This document shows, piece by piece, positions 5,261 through 11,134 of a stretch of DNA of 11,134 bases. Position numbers and translations under genes: made by a program. The stretch lies in NCBI GenBank assembly GCA_030529205.1, contig JAUMXJ010000005.1, positions 1 through 11,134 of the forward strand. Reading direction: 5' to 3'. Within the stretch, counting starts at the first letter, position 1. Every line of letters starts with the position of its first letter. The notes below the pieces were generated by a model. The model had not been told where the DNA came from, did no database searches, and saw nothing but the letters and a program-made list of their open reading frames with translations. This stretch comes from Bacillota bacterium. Lineage in GTDB: Bacteria > Bacillota > Clostridia > Peptostreptococcales > Acidaminobacteraceae.

Positions 5261-8245
5261 TTAATTGTTCTTATTTTTTTCGTTCTCTTCTTCCTCGTCC
5301 AAACCGTAGTATGCCACAATCGCATCTCTCGCGAGAACGGAGGCGTTATGCCCCTCCCCGCCTTGCGGAACGAGGACCGCAACCGCAATTTCGGGATTGT
5401 CGTACGGTGCATAGCATACAAACCAGGAGAAACTGTCGTAGGTGAGACGGAATCGATCGATGTCTTCATCCGTAATCTTTTTGCCGGAGAGGTTTTTGAT
5501 CGCCTCACGCATGGCATCGCCTTTATTGAGCCTTTCAAGCGAGAGAATATCGGCAAATTTATGTCTGAGCTCGTGCAGCCTCTCCTCTTCTTCCGACTCG
5601 AAATGCTCTTCATGATGACCGTCGCCGCCGTGGTTTTCCTCCTCACCGTGACCCTCTTCGCTCTCCGGACCCTCTTCGGAATGCTGTTCCTCCCGGTTGC
5701 CTTTCCGACTTTCGATGATGGCTTCCAGCTCCGCAATCTCGGCTTCGATTCGGCTCATCTCTTCACTGCGATACTTGAGCACGCGCATGGTTTCTTCCTC
5801 CAGAGCTTCCGGAGTGATGTCGGGAGCGATCGCCTTCAGGTTCTTCAGGAGATATTCCACTTCATTGAGCGGCGGAACCAATCCTTCTTTTTCCGCGGAA
5901 CCTGTCTTCCCCGCCACTTTGAACGGCAGCTTGTGAAAGACATTCGGAACGAAACCGACTCCGTTCGCCACCTTGAACATTCCTTCGCGCACATACTCCA
6001 AAAGCTGCTCATCATCAAAACTTTTGAGATCCCGATTTTTTACATAGGGTTTGCCGTCAATCGAGTCGATGTAGGTCAGTTCAATCGGATATCCCCCGTT
6101 CGCAATCATGGCGGTATAGCGCGCCATCTGAAGCGGGGTGTACGCGTGCTCCCCCTGCCCGATGGCGAGGTTCATGGTGTCTCCTTCGTACCACTGCATC
6201 ATATTGAAATAGTCGAATTTGATAATGTCCGCAAACTTTTCCGTCACCGTATATTCGGGGTTGGAGCCGAGTGCGAACAGGCGCTCGATAATCTCCGCTC
6301 TGCTCGGATTCTCTTTCGCCCAACCGATAATGGTGTCCACAATACGCTCGCGCTTGGAAACGGTATCGACAAGAGCGGGATCGAAGTAATCCGCCAAGAG
6401 CTCGTCGAGCCGAATTCTGAGCATAGCAAGGGTATTCCTCACCTTTCTCTCCACATCCGGCACCCCCAGGATCAATTCCGGCACCTCCGCTCCCGTCTTG
6501 GATCCCAGCCCGAACAGCTTTGTCGTCTCGATGAGGATGTCATTGTTCATCTCAAAAGGCAGAGGTCTCTTATTGTAGTAATCGCGGGCATTGGCAACGC
6601 AAAAGAAATAGTAATTGCACGATTCCCGAATCGCCTCCGCCAGATTGATCAGACCGTGTTTGCCGTGCGACTGATTCCACAGCCAGCAACCGAATGTATG
6701 CTGACCGATTTCAATATACCCGTCCGCATAGATCTTTTGATGCGGGTTCAGTCCCTGTTTCAATGCGGCATACCCCGTAACCATCTTGTATGTGGAGCCG
6801 GGCTGTACCGCCATCATCGCCGTCATATCGAGCAAAGGTCGCGCCGCAATCGGATTGCGGCTGTTGCTCGGACTCAGAGTTTCCCAATCCTCCTTTGAAA
6901 TGCCGTTCATAAAGACCATGGAATCATAAGAGGGATAGCTGTAAGAACCGAGAATTTTGCCGGTCTTGACATCCACGACCGCGACGGCGGCGGACTCAAT
7001 ATTCGGATACGGTTTGGTCTGGTAGCTCCCCCACTTGTCCTTCACCAATTCCCCGGCTCTGACGTGATCGATGTATTCTTTGATGATTTTTTTTAGTTTT
7101 GCCTGGTACTTGAGATTGACGGTGAGCTTGATGTCTTTCCCGTCCCCCTTGTTTTCCGTGTGTAGACCGTGTATGGAGGAGTCGACATCCCCGATGTACT
7201 TTCCCGTAACATCCGCCTCAATGTACTTGTAACCCGTCTTGCCGTGCAAAGTGTCGTCCATCATGTACTCGATTCCGGTTTTGCCGACAAAATCATTGCG
7301 GTTGTACTTCTTTTCCTCGATATAAAATGCAATTTCCTGCTCCGTCGCAATTTTACCGATGTAGCCGACAATATGGGATACGAGATCGCCCCCCGTATAG
7401 ACGCGATTGGTCTTAAAATCGGAATAGAGCCCGGGAAATTCGTACCCCCGCTCGGAGATCAAGACAGCCGTCTCGAGGGAGACATGCGGGGCGATTTCAA
7501 TCGGCTCGTATTTCAAATCCCCTTTTTCATTGATTGCATGACGAAAAACCAAAATCTTGTATGCGTCCTCCGGCGAATAGACATCCGAAATGCGATAGAT
7601 CGGCAATTTTCGTATCGCCTCAAACGCCTGCTTGGGAGGGGTATCCGCATCCAATCCGTAGGAGGAGAGGAAATTTTCCTTTTCGATTTCCTCGGTAAAT
7701 TTCATATTGACCGTGGAAATCGGCAGGTATTCCGAAATGGAGAGCAGGAGATTCATCGCCTCATAGTCGCTCAAATTCTTGTCGATGAGGTAGGTGCTCT
7801 TCTCGTACTCAAAGACATCCCGTGCACTCCAATCTTCCTCGTATCCGGAGCTTACAAGCCACTTTTTGATGTTTTCATCGAATCGATATTTGTATATCCC
7901 GTCCTCGATAAAAATTGGAAATTCCAGCTGTTTTTCTCCTCTTTGCGCAAAAAAATCATACATTTTAATGCACTGATCGGCAAAAGAATCACCCGGAATG
8001 AAGGACGAATTCAGCTTAATGGAATACCCGATCTCATTTTTTGCGAGGACATTGCCCTCGCTGTCCAAAATCTCGCCTCTGCGCGCGGGAATCTCGACTC
8101 TGCGAATCCGCTGTTCCAATGAGAGCGCACTGTATTTTTCGTGTTCTTCGACGGCAAGGCGATGCAAAGCGCTCACCAGAATCACCGTAACCAACACAAT
8201 CAAAATAAAAATATGAAAAAATCGATTGGACAAAAATTTAATCAT
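5261..8245 (-). CDS. mrdA: Penicillin-binding protein 2, long class B transpeptidase with two insertions
   Basis: A 994-aa protein, far longer than the roughly 600-700 aa of most PBP2s. It should crosslink nascent peptidoglycan on the outer face of the membrane, partnered with RodA. One N-terminal membrane anchor (about residues 9-27) is followed by the class B pedestal domain starting RRGEILDSEGNVLAKN (55-70). The transpeptidase has all three active-site motifs: STYK (484-487, nucleophile S484, K487), SCN (542-544) and KTG (780-782). GDTMNLAIGQG (688-698) and SFSWFVCYAPYDNPEIAVAV (938-957) are typical PBP2 landmarks. Two segments look inserted: about 594-675 between SxN and KTG, and about 787-935 right after KTG, with a predicted helical stretch, a His/Glu/Gly-rich run (851-888) and more helix. 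The start overlaps the mreD stop by 8 nt and has TAGGAG 6 nt upstream. SpoVD or another class B PBP is possible, but context favours PBP2. Confidence 0.93.
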   Translation of the reverse strand: MIKFLSNRFFHIFILIVLVTVILVSALHRLAVEEHEKYSALSLEQRIRRVEIPARRGEILDSEGNVLAKNEIGYSIKLNSSFIPGDSFADQCIKMYDFFAQRGEKQLEFPIFIEDGIYKYRFDENIKKWLVSSGYEEDWSARDVFEYEKSTYLIDKNLSDYEAMNLLLSISEYLPISTVNMKFTEEIEKENFLSSYGLDADTPPKQAFEAIRKLPIYRISDVYSPEDAYKILVFRHAINEKGDLKYEPIEIAPHVSLETAVLISERGYEFPGLYSDFKTNRVYTGGDLVSHIVGYIGKIATEQEIAFYIEEKKYNRNDFVGKTGIEYMMDDTLHGKTGYKYIEADVTGKYIGDVDSSIHGLHTENKGDGKDIKLTVNLKYQAKLKKIIKEYIDHVRAGELVKDKWGSYQTKPYPNIESAAVAVVDVKTGKILGSYSYPSYDSMVFMNGISKEDWETLSPSNSRNPIAARPLLDMTAMMAVQPGSTYKMVTGYAALKQGLNPHQKIYADGYIEIGQHTFGCWLWNQSHGKHGLINLAEAIRESCNYYFFCVANARDYYNKRPLPFEMNNDILIETTKLFGLGSKTGAEVPELILGVPDVERKVRNTLAMLRIRLDELLADYFDPALVDTVSKRERIVDTIIGWAKENPSRAEIIERLFALGSNPEYTVTEKFADIIKFDYFNMMQWYEGDTMNLAIGQGEHAYTPLQMARYTAMIANGGYPIELTYIDSIDGKPYVKNRDLKSFDDEQLLEYVREGMFKVANGVGFVPNVFHKLPFKVAGKTGSAEKEGLVPPLNEVEYLLKNLKAIAPDITPEALEEETMRVLKYRSEEMSRIEAEIAELEAIIESRKGNREEQHSEEGPESEEGHGEEENHGGDGHHEEHFESEEEERLHELRHKFADILSLERLNKGDAMREAIKNLSGKKITDEDIDRFRLTYDSFSWFVCYAPYDNPEIAVAVLVPQGGEGHNASVLARDAIVAYYGLDEEEENEKNKNN
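5441..5887 (-). other. PBP2 insertion after KTG with His/Glu-rich segment (residues ~787-935)
   Basis: In ordinary PBP2s the KTG strand is followed within roughly 15-30 residues by the H/S-WFVGFAPYDNPEIAVAV strand. Here about 150 residues intervene. The insert begins with a probable helical region (about 793-848, with SEEMSRIEAEIAELEAIIES looking coiled-coil). It continues through a low-complexity run at 851-888 with six histidines (H855, H866, H872, H877, H878, H881) among many Glu and Gly, then more helix with H891 and H895 up to about 935. Boundaries are judged by eye from conserved flanks. The insert is in frame and has codon use like the rest of the gene, so it is not an assembly artefact or a mobile element. 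Confidence 0.75.
5650..5678 (-). repeat. 11-bp direct repeat, 18-bp period, in the His/Glu-rich PBP2 codons
   Basis: On the plus strand GACCCTCTTCG occurs at 5650-5660 and again at 5668-5678. The 18-bp period equals six codons and gives two successive S-E-E-G units (SEEGPE then SEEGHG) in PBP2. It looks like a short in-frame duplication and could be a site of length variation by replication slippage. Confidence 0.7.
6221..6466 (-). other. PBP2 insertion between SxN and KTG (residues ~594-675)
   Basis: After LFGLGSKTGAEVPE, PBP2s normally reach the GDTVNLAIGQG motif within about 30-40 residues. Here about 80 extra, largely helical and charged residues intervene (including DELLADYFDPALVDTVSKRE and ENPSRAEIIERLFALG). 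The insert has no low-complexity run and no cysteine. Long class B PBPs of Clostridia may share such an insert. Borders are approximate. Confidence 0.65.
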
Positions 8246-8717
8246 TTGTTCTCCTACCCTGTTTGAACCTCATCACCAAGTAGTACATTCCAATCCCGAC
8301 CAGGAGATTGTAAAGTGTTTCCAACATCAGAATCTTCAAGATCACGGAAAAAGGCAAAGACATGCGAAACACCGCCATAATAAACATATACCCTGCATAA
8401 TACATCGCGGTCGAAATGAAAAACAAAAGGTACGGAAGAGTAATGCTCTCTCGATACAATCTCTCCACAAGCTTGAGCATCACGAAGGCAATCAGCAGGT
8501 ACAGGAGCAGATTGATTCCGAGCAGTCTGCTCGCATAAAAGTCAACCAGAATACCGTAGACAAAAGCGGCGGAAATGGTGTTTTTTCGGTCCGACAGCAG
8601 AGCAAACAGGACGACGAGCACAATCCCCGCATTAAAAATCACACCGAAAAACCGAAAATACTGAATCCAGGATGTCGCAAGCAGATAGGTCACAAATCCT
8701 GTTATGGCTCCCTTCAT
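8238..8717 (-). CDS. mreD: MreD, rod shape-determining membrane protein
   Basis: A 159-aa strongly hydrophobic protein with about five membrane segments (roughly residues 5-25, 28-42, 48-62, 68-85, 95-117 and possibly 128-150), normal for MreD. It links MreC and the MreB filament to the RodA-PBP2 synthase; no enzyme activity is known. Sequence conservation in MreD is low, so identification rests on size, hydrophobicity, segments such as AFVYGILVDFYASRLLGINL (51-70) and position between mreC and PBP2. The start overlaps the mreC stop (ATGA) and has GAGGAA about 8 nt upstream. The stop overlaps the PBP2 start by 8 nt. A basic C-terminus (MRFKQGRRTND) is likely cytoplasmic. Confidence 0.88.
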   Translation of the reverse strand: MKGAITGFVTYLLATSWIQYFRFFGVIFNAGIVLVVLFALLSDRKNTISAAFVYGILVDFYASRLLGINLLLYLLIAFVMLKLVERLYRESITLPYLLFFISTAMYYAGYMFIMAVFRMSLPFSVILKILMLETLYNLLVGIGMYYLVMRFKQGRRTND

Positions 8718-9541
8718 TTCACTTCCTCATACTTAATAATCAACACTTTTTTTATTTTCCTGAAGTCGGCAACCGGTTCCACAAGCGCTTTTTTATAGAG
8801 TTCGTTCGGATTGTCGAGAGATTTGACAATCCTTCCGATCATAATGCCCTTCGGATAAATGCCCACTCCCGATGTCATCAGGTAATCGCCGATTTCATAC
8901 TTTGCCTCGGGATCGTAAAATTCGCAGATCAACTCAAAGCTCTTGGAGCCGCTGATTATGCCGTCAAAATCATGATCCGATTTGATCATCTCAAACGCCA
9001 CGGAGTTTTTTTGGTCGATAATGGACATGACTTTCGACCAGTTCTCTCCCACTTCGTATACAATGCCGATCAAACCCTTGCCGTTAATTACGGTCGAGTT
9101 CTTCGTCACTCCCTGCTTGCTTCCGACATCCACCGTAAAAATATTAAACCAATTCCCGGGATCCTTTCCTATGACATTTGCACCGATTTTGCGCTTGTCA
9201 TCGATGCCCCTTGTAATGTGCAGAGCACGTTCCAAACGCTCCAATTCCTCTTTGTCCTTGCGGGTCAGAGTGACGCTGATGAGTTCTTCTCTCAAAGCTT
9301 GGTTCTGCTTCGTCAAATTTTCATTTTGCTGCTTATAACTCAAGACGTTAAAAAAAGGCTCCACCTTCTCATCGACAAAGGAGCCGATGGCAGAAAAAGC
9401 CTTTCCGATGGTCATGGTGATACCGCCCAATTTATCTTCCACCCAAGTAATCCCGTTACGTCCCAAAAAAGACACCAACATCAATGACAACAGAATCAAT
9501 ACTGCCAATGCAATCAATGAATTTTTTAAAATTTTCGGCAT
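8714..9541 (-). CDS. mreC: MreC, rod shape-determining protein
   Basis: A 275-aa bitopic membrane protein that forms an extracytoplasmic scaffold and activates PBP2/RodA. It has a short cytoplasmic start (MPKILKN), one membrane segment (about residues 8-26), a coiled coil of about 68-110 (YKQQNENLTKQNQALREELI and on) used for dimerisation, and a C-terminal beta-rich domain of about 118-270. That domain has the family landmarks KDPGNWFNIFTVDVGSKQGV (126-145), VINGKGLIGIVYEVG (151-165) and a TSGVGIYPKGIMIGRI stretch (223-238). Length is normal. The ATG shares its first base with the last base of the mreB TAA (TAATG), with an AGAGG about 7 nt before it, so translation is probably coupled to mreB. 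Confidence 0.96.
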   Translation of the reverse strand: MPKILKNSLIALAVLILLSLMLVSFLGRNGITWVEDKLGGITMTIGKAFSAIGSFVDEKVEPFFNVLSYKQQNENLTKQNQALREELISVTLTRKDKEELERLERALHITRGIDDKRKIGANVIGKDPGNWFNIFTVDVGSKQGVTKNSTVINGKGLIGIVYEVGENWSKVMSIIDQKNSVAFEMIKSDHDFDGIISGSKSFELICEFYDPEAKYEIGDYLMTSGVGIYPKGIMIGRIVKSLDNPNELYKKALVEPVADFRKIKKVLIIKYEEVK

Positions 9542-10572
9542 TACTTACCTCTCACAGTCGAAAACACACCCCTTAATTCGTCAAAGCGCTCGACGACCTC
9601 CGCCGCTCCGCGCACTACACAATCCAGCGGATTTTCCGCAATTCTGACAGGAATTCCCGTCTCATTGCTGATCAGCTGACCGAGTCCGTGAATCAATGCT
9701 CCGCCTCCTGTCAGCATAATGCCCGAGACAAAGACATCGGAAGCAAGTTCGGGCGGTGCGGCCTCCAGGGTCGCCTTGACGCCGTCAATGATTTTTCTGA
9801 TCGGATCCTCCAGGGCGATGTTCACATCGCTCGATTTCAAAATCACTTTATTCGGGATTCCGGTTACCAGGTTTCTTCCCGTTATTTCAATCATTTTCTC
9901 GTTTTTCGGGACAATGGCGTTTCCGATCTCCATCTTGATTCTTTCAGCCGTGTTGTCGCCTACGATGATATTGAATTTCTTTTTAATATAACCGAGAATG
10001 GCGGAGTCAAACTCATCTCCGCCGATGCGAATGGACCTCGCGGATACAATGCCGCCGAGGGAGATGATGGCGATTTCCGTCGTTCCTCCTCCGATATCGA
10101 CCACCATGGATCCGAATGCATCCGTAACGGGCAGTCCCGCACCGATTGCCGCAGCCATCGGCTCTTCAATCAGGTAGACATCCTTGGCGCCCGCCTGAAT
10201 GGTCGCATCGTAGACCGCACGTTTCTCGACCTCGGTAATCTGATACGGCACGCCGACCACCACTCTCGGTCCTGCGAACATCGTACTCGCCAATGCTTTT
10301 TTTATAAAGTATTGAATCATTTTCTGTGTCACTTCAAAATCGGCAATCACGCCTTCCCGGAGAGGGCGGATCGCTCTGATTTTGAGCGGGGTTCTGCCGA
10401 TCATATTCTTCGCATCGTTCCCGACCGCAAGGACCTTATTGTTCTCGTCCAGGACAATGACGGACGCCTCATTCAACACAATTCCTTTATTCTTTACAAA
10501 TACCACCGTATTCGATGTTCCCAAATCAATTCCGATGTATTGATTCACCAATCCTGAAAATAATCTTTTCAT
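9541..10572 (-). CDS. mreB: MreB, rod shape-determining actin homologue
   Basis: A 343-aa bacterial actin forming membrane-bound filaments that orient lateral wall synthesis by RodA-PBP2. Nucleotide-binding signatures are clear: phosphate-1 GIDLGTSNT (14-22), phosphate-2 VVDIGGGTTEIAII (157-170), the EEPMAAAIGAGLPV segment (136-149) and the adenosine motif LTGGGALIHGL (287-297). The first residues (MKRLFSGLVNQ) are basic/hydrophobic and could form the membrane-binding amphipathic end. Length fits MreB or the paralogues Mbl/MreBH; adjacency to mreC and mreD favours MreB proper. The start is supported by AAGAGG about 5 nt upstream. The gene lies 52 nt after radC, a classic Firmicutes neighbour, with no visible terminator between them. 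Confidence 0.97.
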   Translation of the reverse strand: MKRLFSGLVNQYIGIDLGTSNTVVFVKNKGIVLNEASVIVLDENNKVLAVGNDAKNMIGRTPLKIRAIRPLREGVIADFEVTQKMIQYFIKKALASTMFAGPRVVVGVPYQITEVEKRAVYDATIQAGAKDVYLIEEPMAAAIGAGLPVTDAFGSMVVDIGGGTTEIAIISLGGIVSARSIRIGGDEFDSAILGYIKKKFNIIVGDNTAERIKMEIGNAIVPKNEKMIEITGRNLVTGIPNKVILKSSDVNIALEDPIRKIIDGVKATLEAAPPELASDVFVSGIMLTGGGALIHGLGQLISNETGIPVRIAENPLDCVVRGAAEVVERFDELRGVFSTVRGK

Positions 10573-10624
10573 AAATCCTCTTACTCACAACCCGATGTTG
10601 CTCTTTAAACGCTTTACCGCATGC
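10573..10624 (-). other. radC - mreB intergenic spacer
   Basis: A 52-nt spacer with the mreB ribosome-binding site (AAGAGG) at its downstream end and a GCATGC palindrome just after the radC stop. I see no hairpin with a T-run and no convincing -35/-10 pair, so mreB is probably read from a promoter further upstream, or from a weak one inside radC. Confidence 0.4.
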
Positions 10625-11134
10625 TCATTTCAAGGGCAGATGCCCGTGCTCACTAAAACTGTAGTAGCCGTCGCCTCCGATGACAATGTGATCGAGAAGC
10701 GAGATTCCCACCAATTCGCCCGCGCTGTATATCCTTCTCGTAATCAGAAAATCCTCGGTCGAAGGAGTGCAATTGCCGGAAGGATGATTGTGCAGCGCTA
10801 TGATACTCGATGAACATGCGCGAATCGCCTGTTTGAACACTTCTCGCGGGTGAACCAGCGAGGCGTTGAGTATGCCTACACTGACGATCTCCCAGCTCAA
10901 GACGCGATTCCCGGAAGAGAGATTCACAATCGCGAACTTCTCAACTTCCTCTTCCGCCAACTCATACTGAAAAAATTCGACCAGCTCCGCCGGTTTGCAT
11001 ATCTGCTTTCCGACGACATCAAACGGCTTTCGCGCCCTTCTTCCCAATTCGAATGCCGATACGATCTGACAGGCTTTTGTCAATCCGATGCCCTCGTACT
11101 TGATAAGCTCTGCAACAGTGAGCCGCGCAACTCC
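10625..11134 (-). CDS. radC: RadC-family JAB/MPN-domain protein, partial (5' end beyond right edge)
   Basis: The last 169 residues are present and the start lies outside the window; full RadC proteins are about 225-230 aa, so roughly 55-60 residues are missing. An in-frame TTG at 11083 is not the start, because RadC-like sequence continues upstream (VAELIKYEGIG). The visible part begins with a helix-hairpin-helix-like segment (KYEGIGLTKACQIVSAFELG), followed by the RadC core with HPREVFKQAI and the metal-binding motif HNHPSGNCTPSTED: H115, H117 and D128 of the visible part, with E82 in WEIVSVG as a possible fourth residue. This pattern is the JAMM/MPN zinc-protease-like site. The original DNA repair role is doubtful and the function in vivo is unsettled. 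Location before mreBCD matches the usual maf-radC-mreBCD order in Firmicutes. Confidence 0.94.
   Translation of the reverse strand, partial: GVARLTVAELIKYEGIGLTKACQIVSAFELGRRARKPFDVVGKQICKPAELVEFFQYELAEEEVEKFAIVNLSSGNRVLSWEIVSVGILNASLVHPREVFKQAIRACSSSIIALHNHPSGNCTPSTEDFLITRRIYSAGELVGISLLDHIVIGGDGYYSFSEHGHLPLK

Noticed and set aside
5249..5268. Rho-independent terminator after PBP2.
   Set aside because: The 7-bp stem is nearly all A-T and no T-run follows on the minus strand; it also overlaps the stop codon.
4219..5445. A 408-codon open frame on the plus strand opposite minD/minC.
   Set aside because: It runs across the reverse of two confirmed genes and the spacer, and has no family resemblance or upstream signals.
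5582..5698. Assembly error or mobile insertion explaining the odd PBP2 segment.
   Set aside because: The reading frame is intact on both sides, the KTG and the following core strand are normal, and there are no terminal inverted repeats or target duplications.
5209..5736. Upstream extension of the minC reading frame to 5736 (415 codons in total).
   Set aside because: The added part lies inside the PBP2 coding region in another frame and reads as basic, low-information sequence. The MinC fold begins at the ATG at 5208.
5255..6898. A 547-codon open frame on the plus strand opposite the PBP2 catalytic region.
   Set aside because: It mirrors the PBP2 gene, whose active-site motifs are intact on the minus strand. 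The predicted protein shows no recognisable domain and has no clear ribosome-binding site. Long antisense frames are common opposite genes with this codon bias.
10625..11083. A complete 152-aa RadC starting at TTG 11083.
   Set aside because: The frame stays open to the window edge and the residues before the TTG match RadC, so the gene is simply cut by the window.
1..11134. Search for tRNA, rRNA, riboswitch, CRISPR, toxin-antitoxin or phage features.
   Set aside because: Nearly all the sequence is accounted for by conserved genes on one strand, and the spacers are too short and lack such structures.

Overview
All ten recognisable genes lie on the minus strand, packed so tightly that only about 185 of 11,134 bases fall between them. 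The layout points to one long operon, or two nested transcripts, read from the right edge to the left. Shine-Dalgarno sequences are mostly strong (AGGAGG-like), and several junctions are start/stop overlaps. The gene set (radC-mreBCD-PBP2-minCDE-rodA, then a radical SAM protein with a DUF2344 partner), MinE alongside a Firmicutes-style order, and the very long PBP2 all suggest a rod-shaped anaerobic Firmicute of class Clostridia. I cannot name a genus from sequence alone.

In transcription order: a 5'-truncated radC (window edge to 10625); mreB, mreC and mreD, the actin filament and membrane parts of the rod-shape complex; an unusually long class B penicillin-binding protein (PBP2, 994 aa); minC, minD and minE, which place the division site; rodA, the SEDS glycosyltransferase that works with PBP2; a radical SAM protein of unknown function with a B12-binding-like N-terminal domain (TIGR03960-like); and the first 83 codons of its usual partner (DUF2344/TIGR03936-like), cut by the left edge.

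Functionally the block joins lateral wall growth (MreB directs RodA polymerase and PBP2 transpeptidase through MreC/MreD) to suppression of polar division (MinD recruits MinC to the membrane and MinE drives MinD off). Coupled or overlapping junctions (mreB-mreC, mreC-mreD, mreD-PBP2, minC-minD, minD-minE, minE-rodA, radical SAM-DUF2344) suggest balanced co-expression. The only gaps over 10 nt are radC-mreB (52 nt), PBP2-minC (52 nt, with a possible internal promoter) and rodA-radical SAM (71 nt, with a small hairpin but no clear terminator).

This is mostly a conserved housekeeping region. I see no mobile element, CRISPR array, RNA gene or defence system. The most unusual feature is in PBP2: two large insertions in the transpeptidase domain, one carrying a predicted helical stretch followed by a His/Glu/Gly-rich segment with a short in-frame DNA repeat, on the outer face of the membrane. 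Secondary points are a deviant SEDS motif in RodA, a Cys/His cluster near the PBP2 active site, and the uncharacterised radical SAM/DUF2344 pair.
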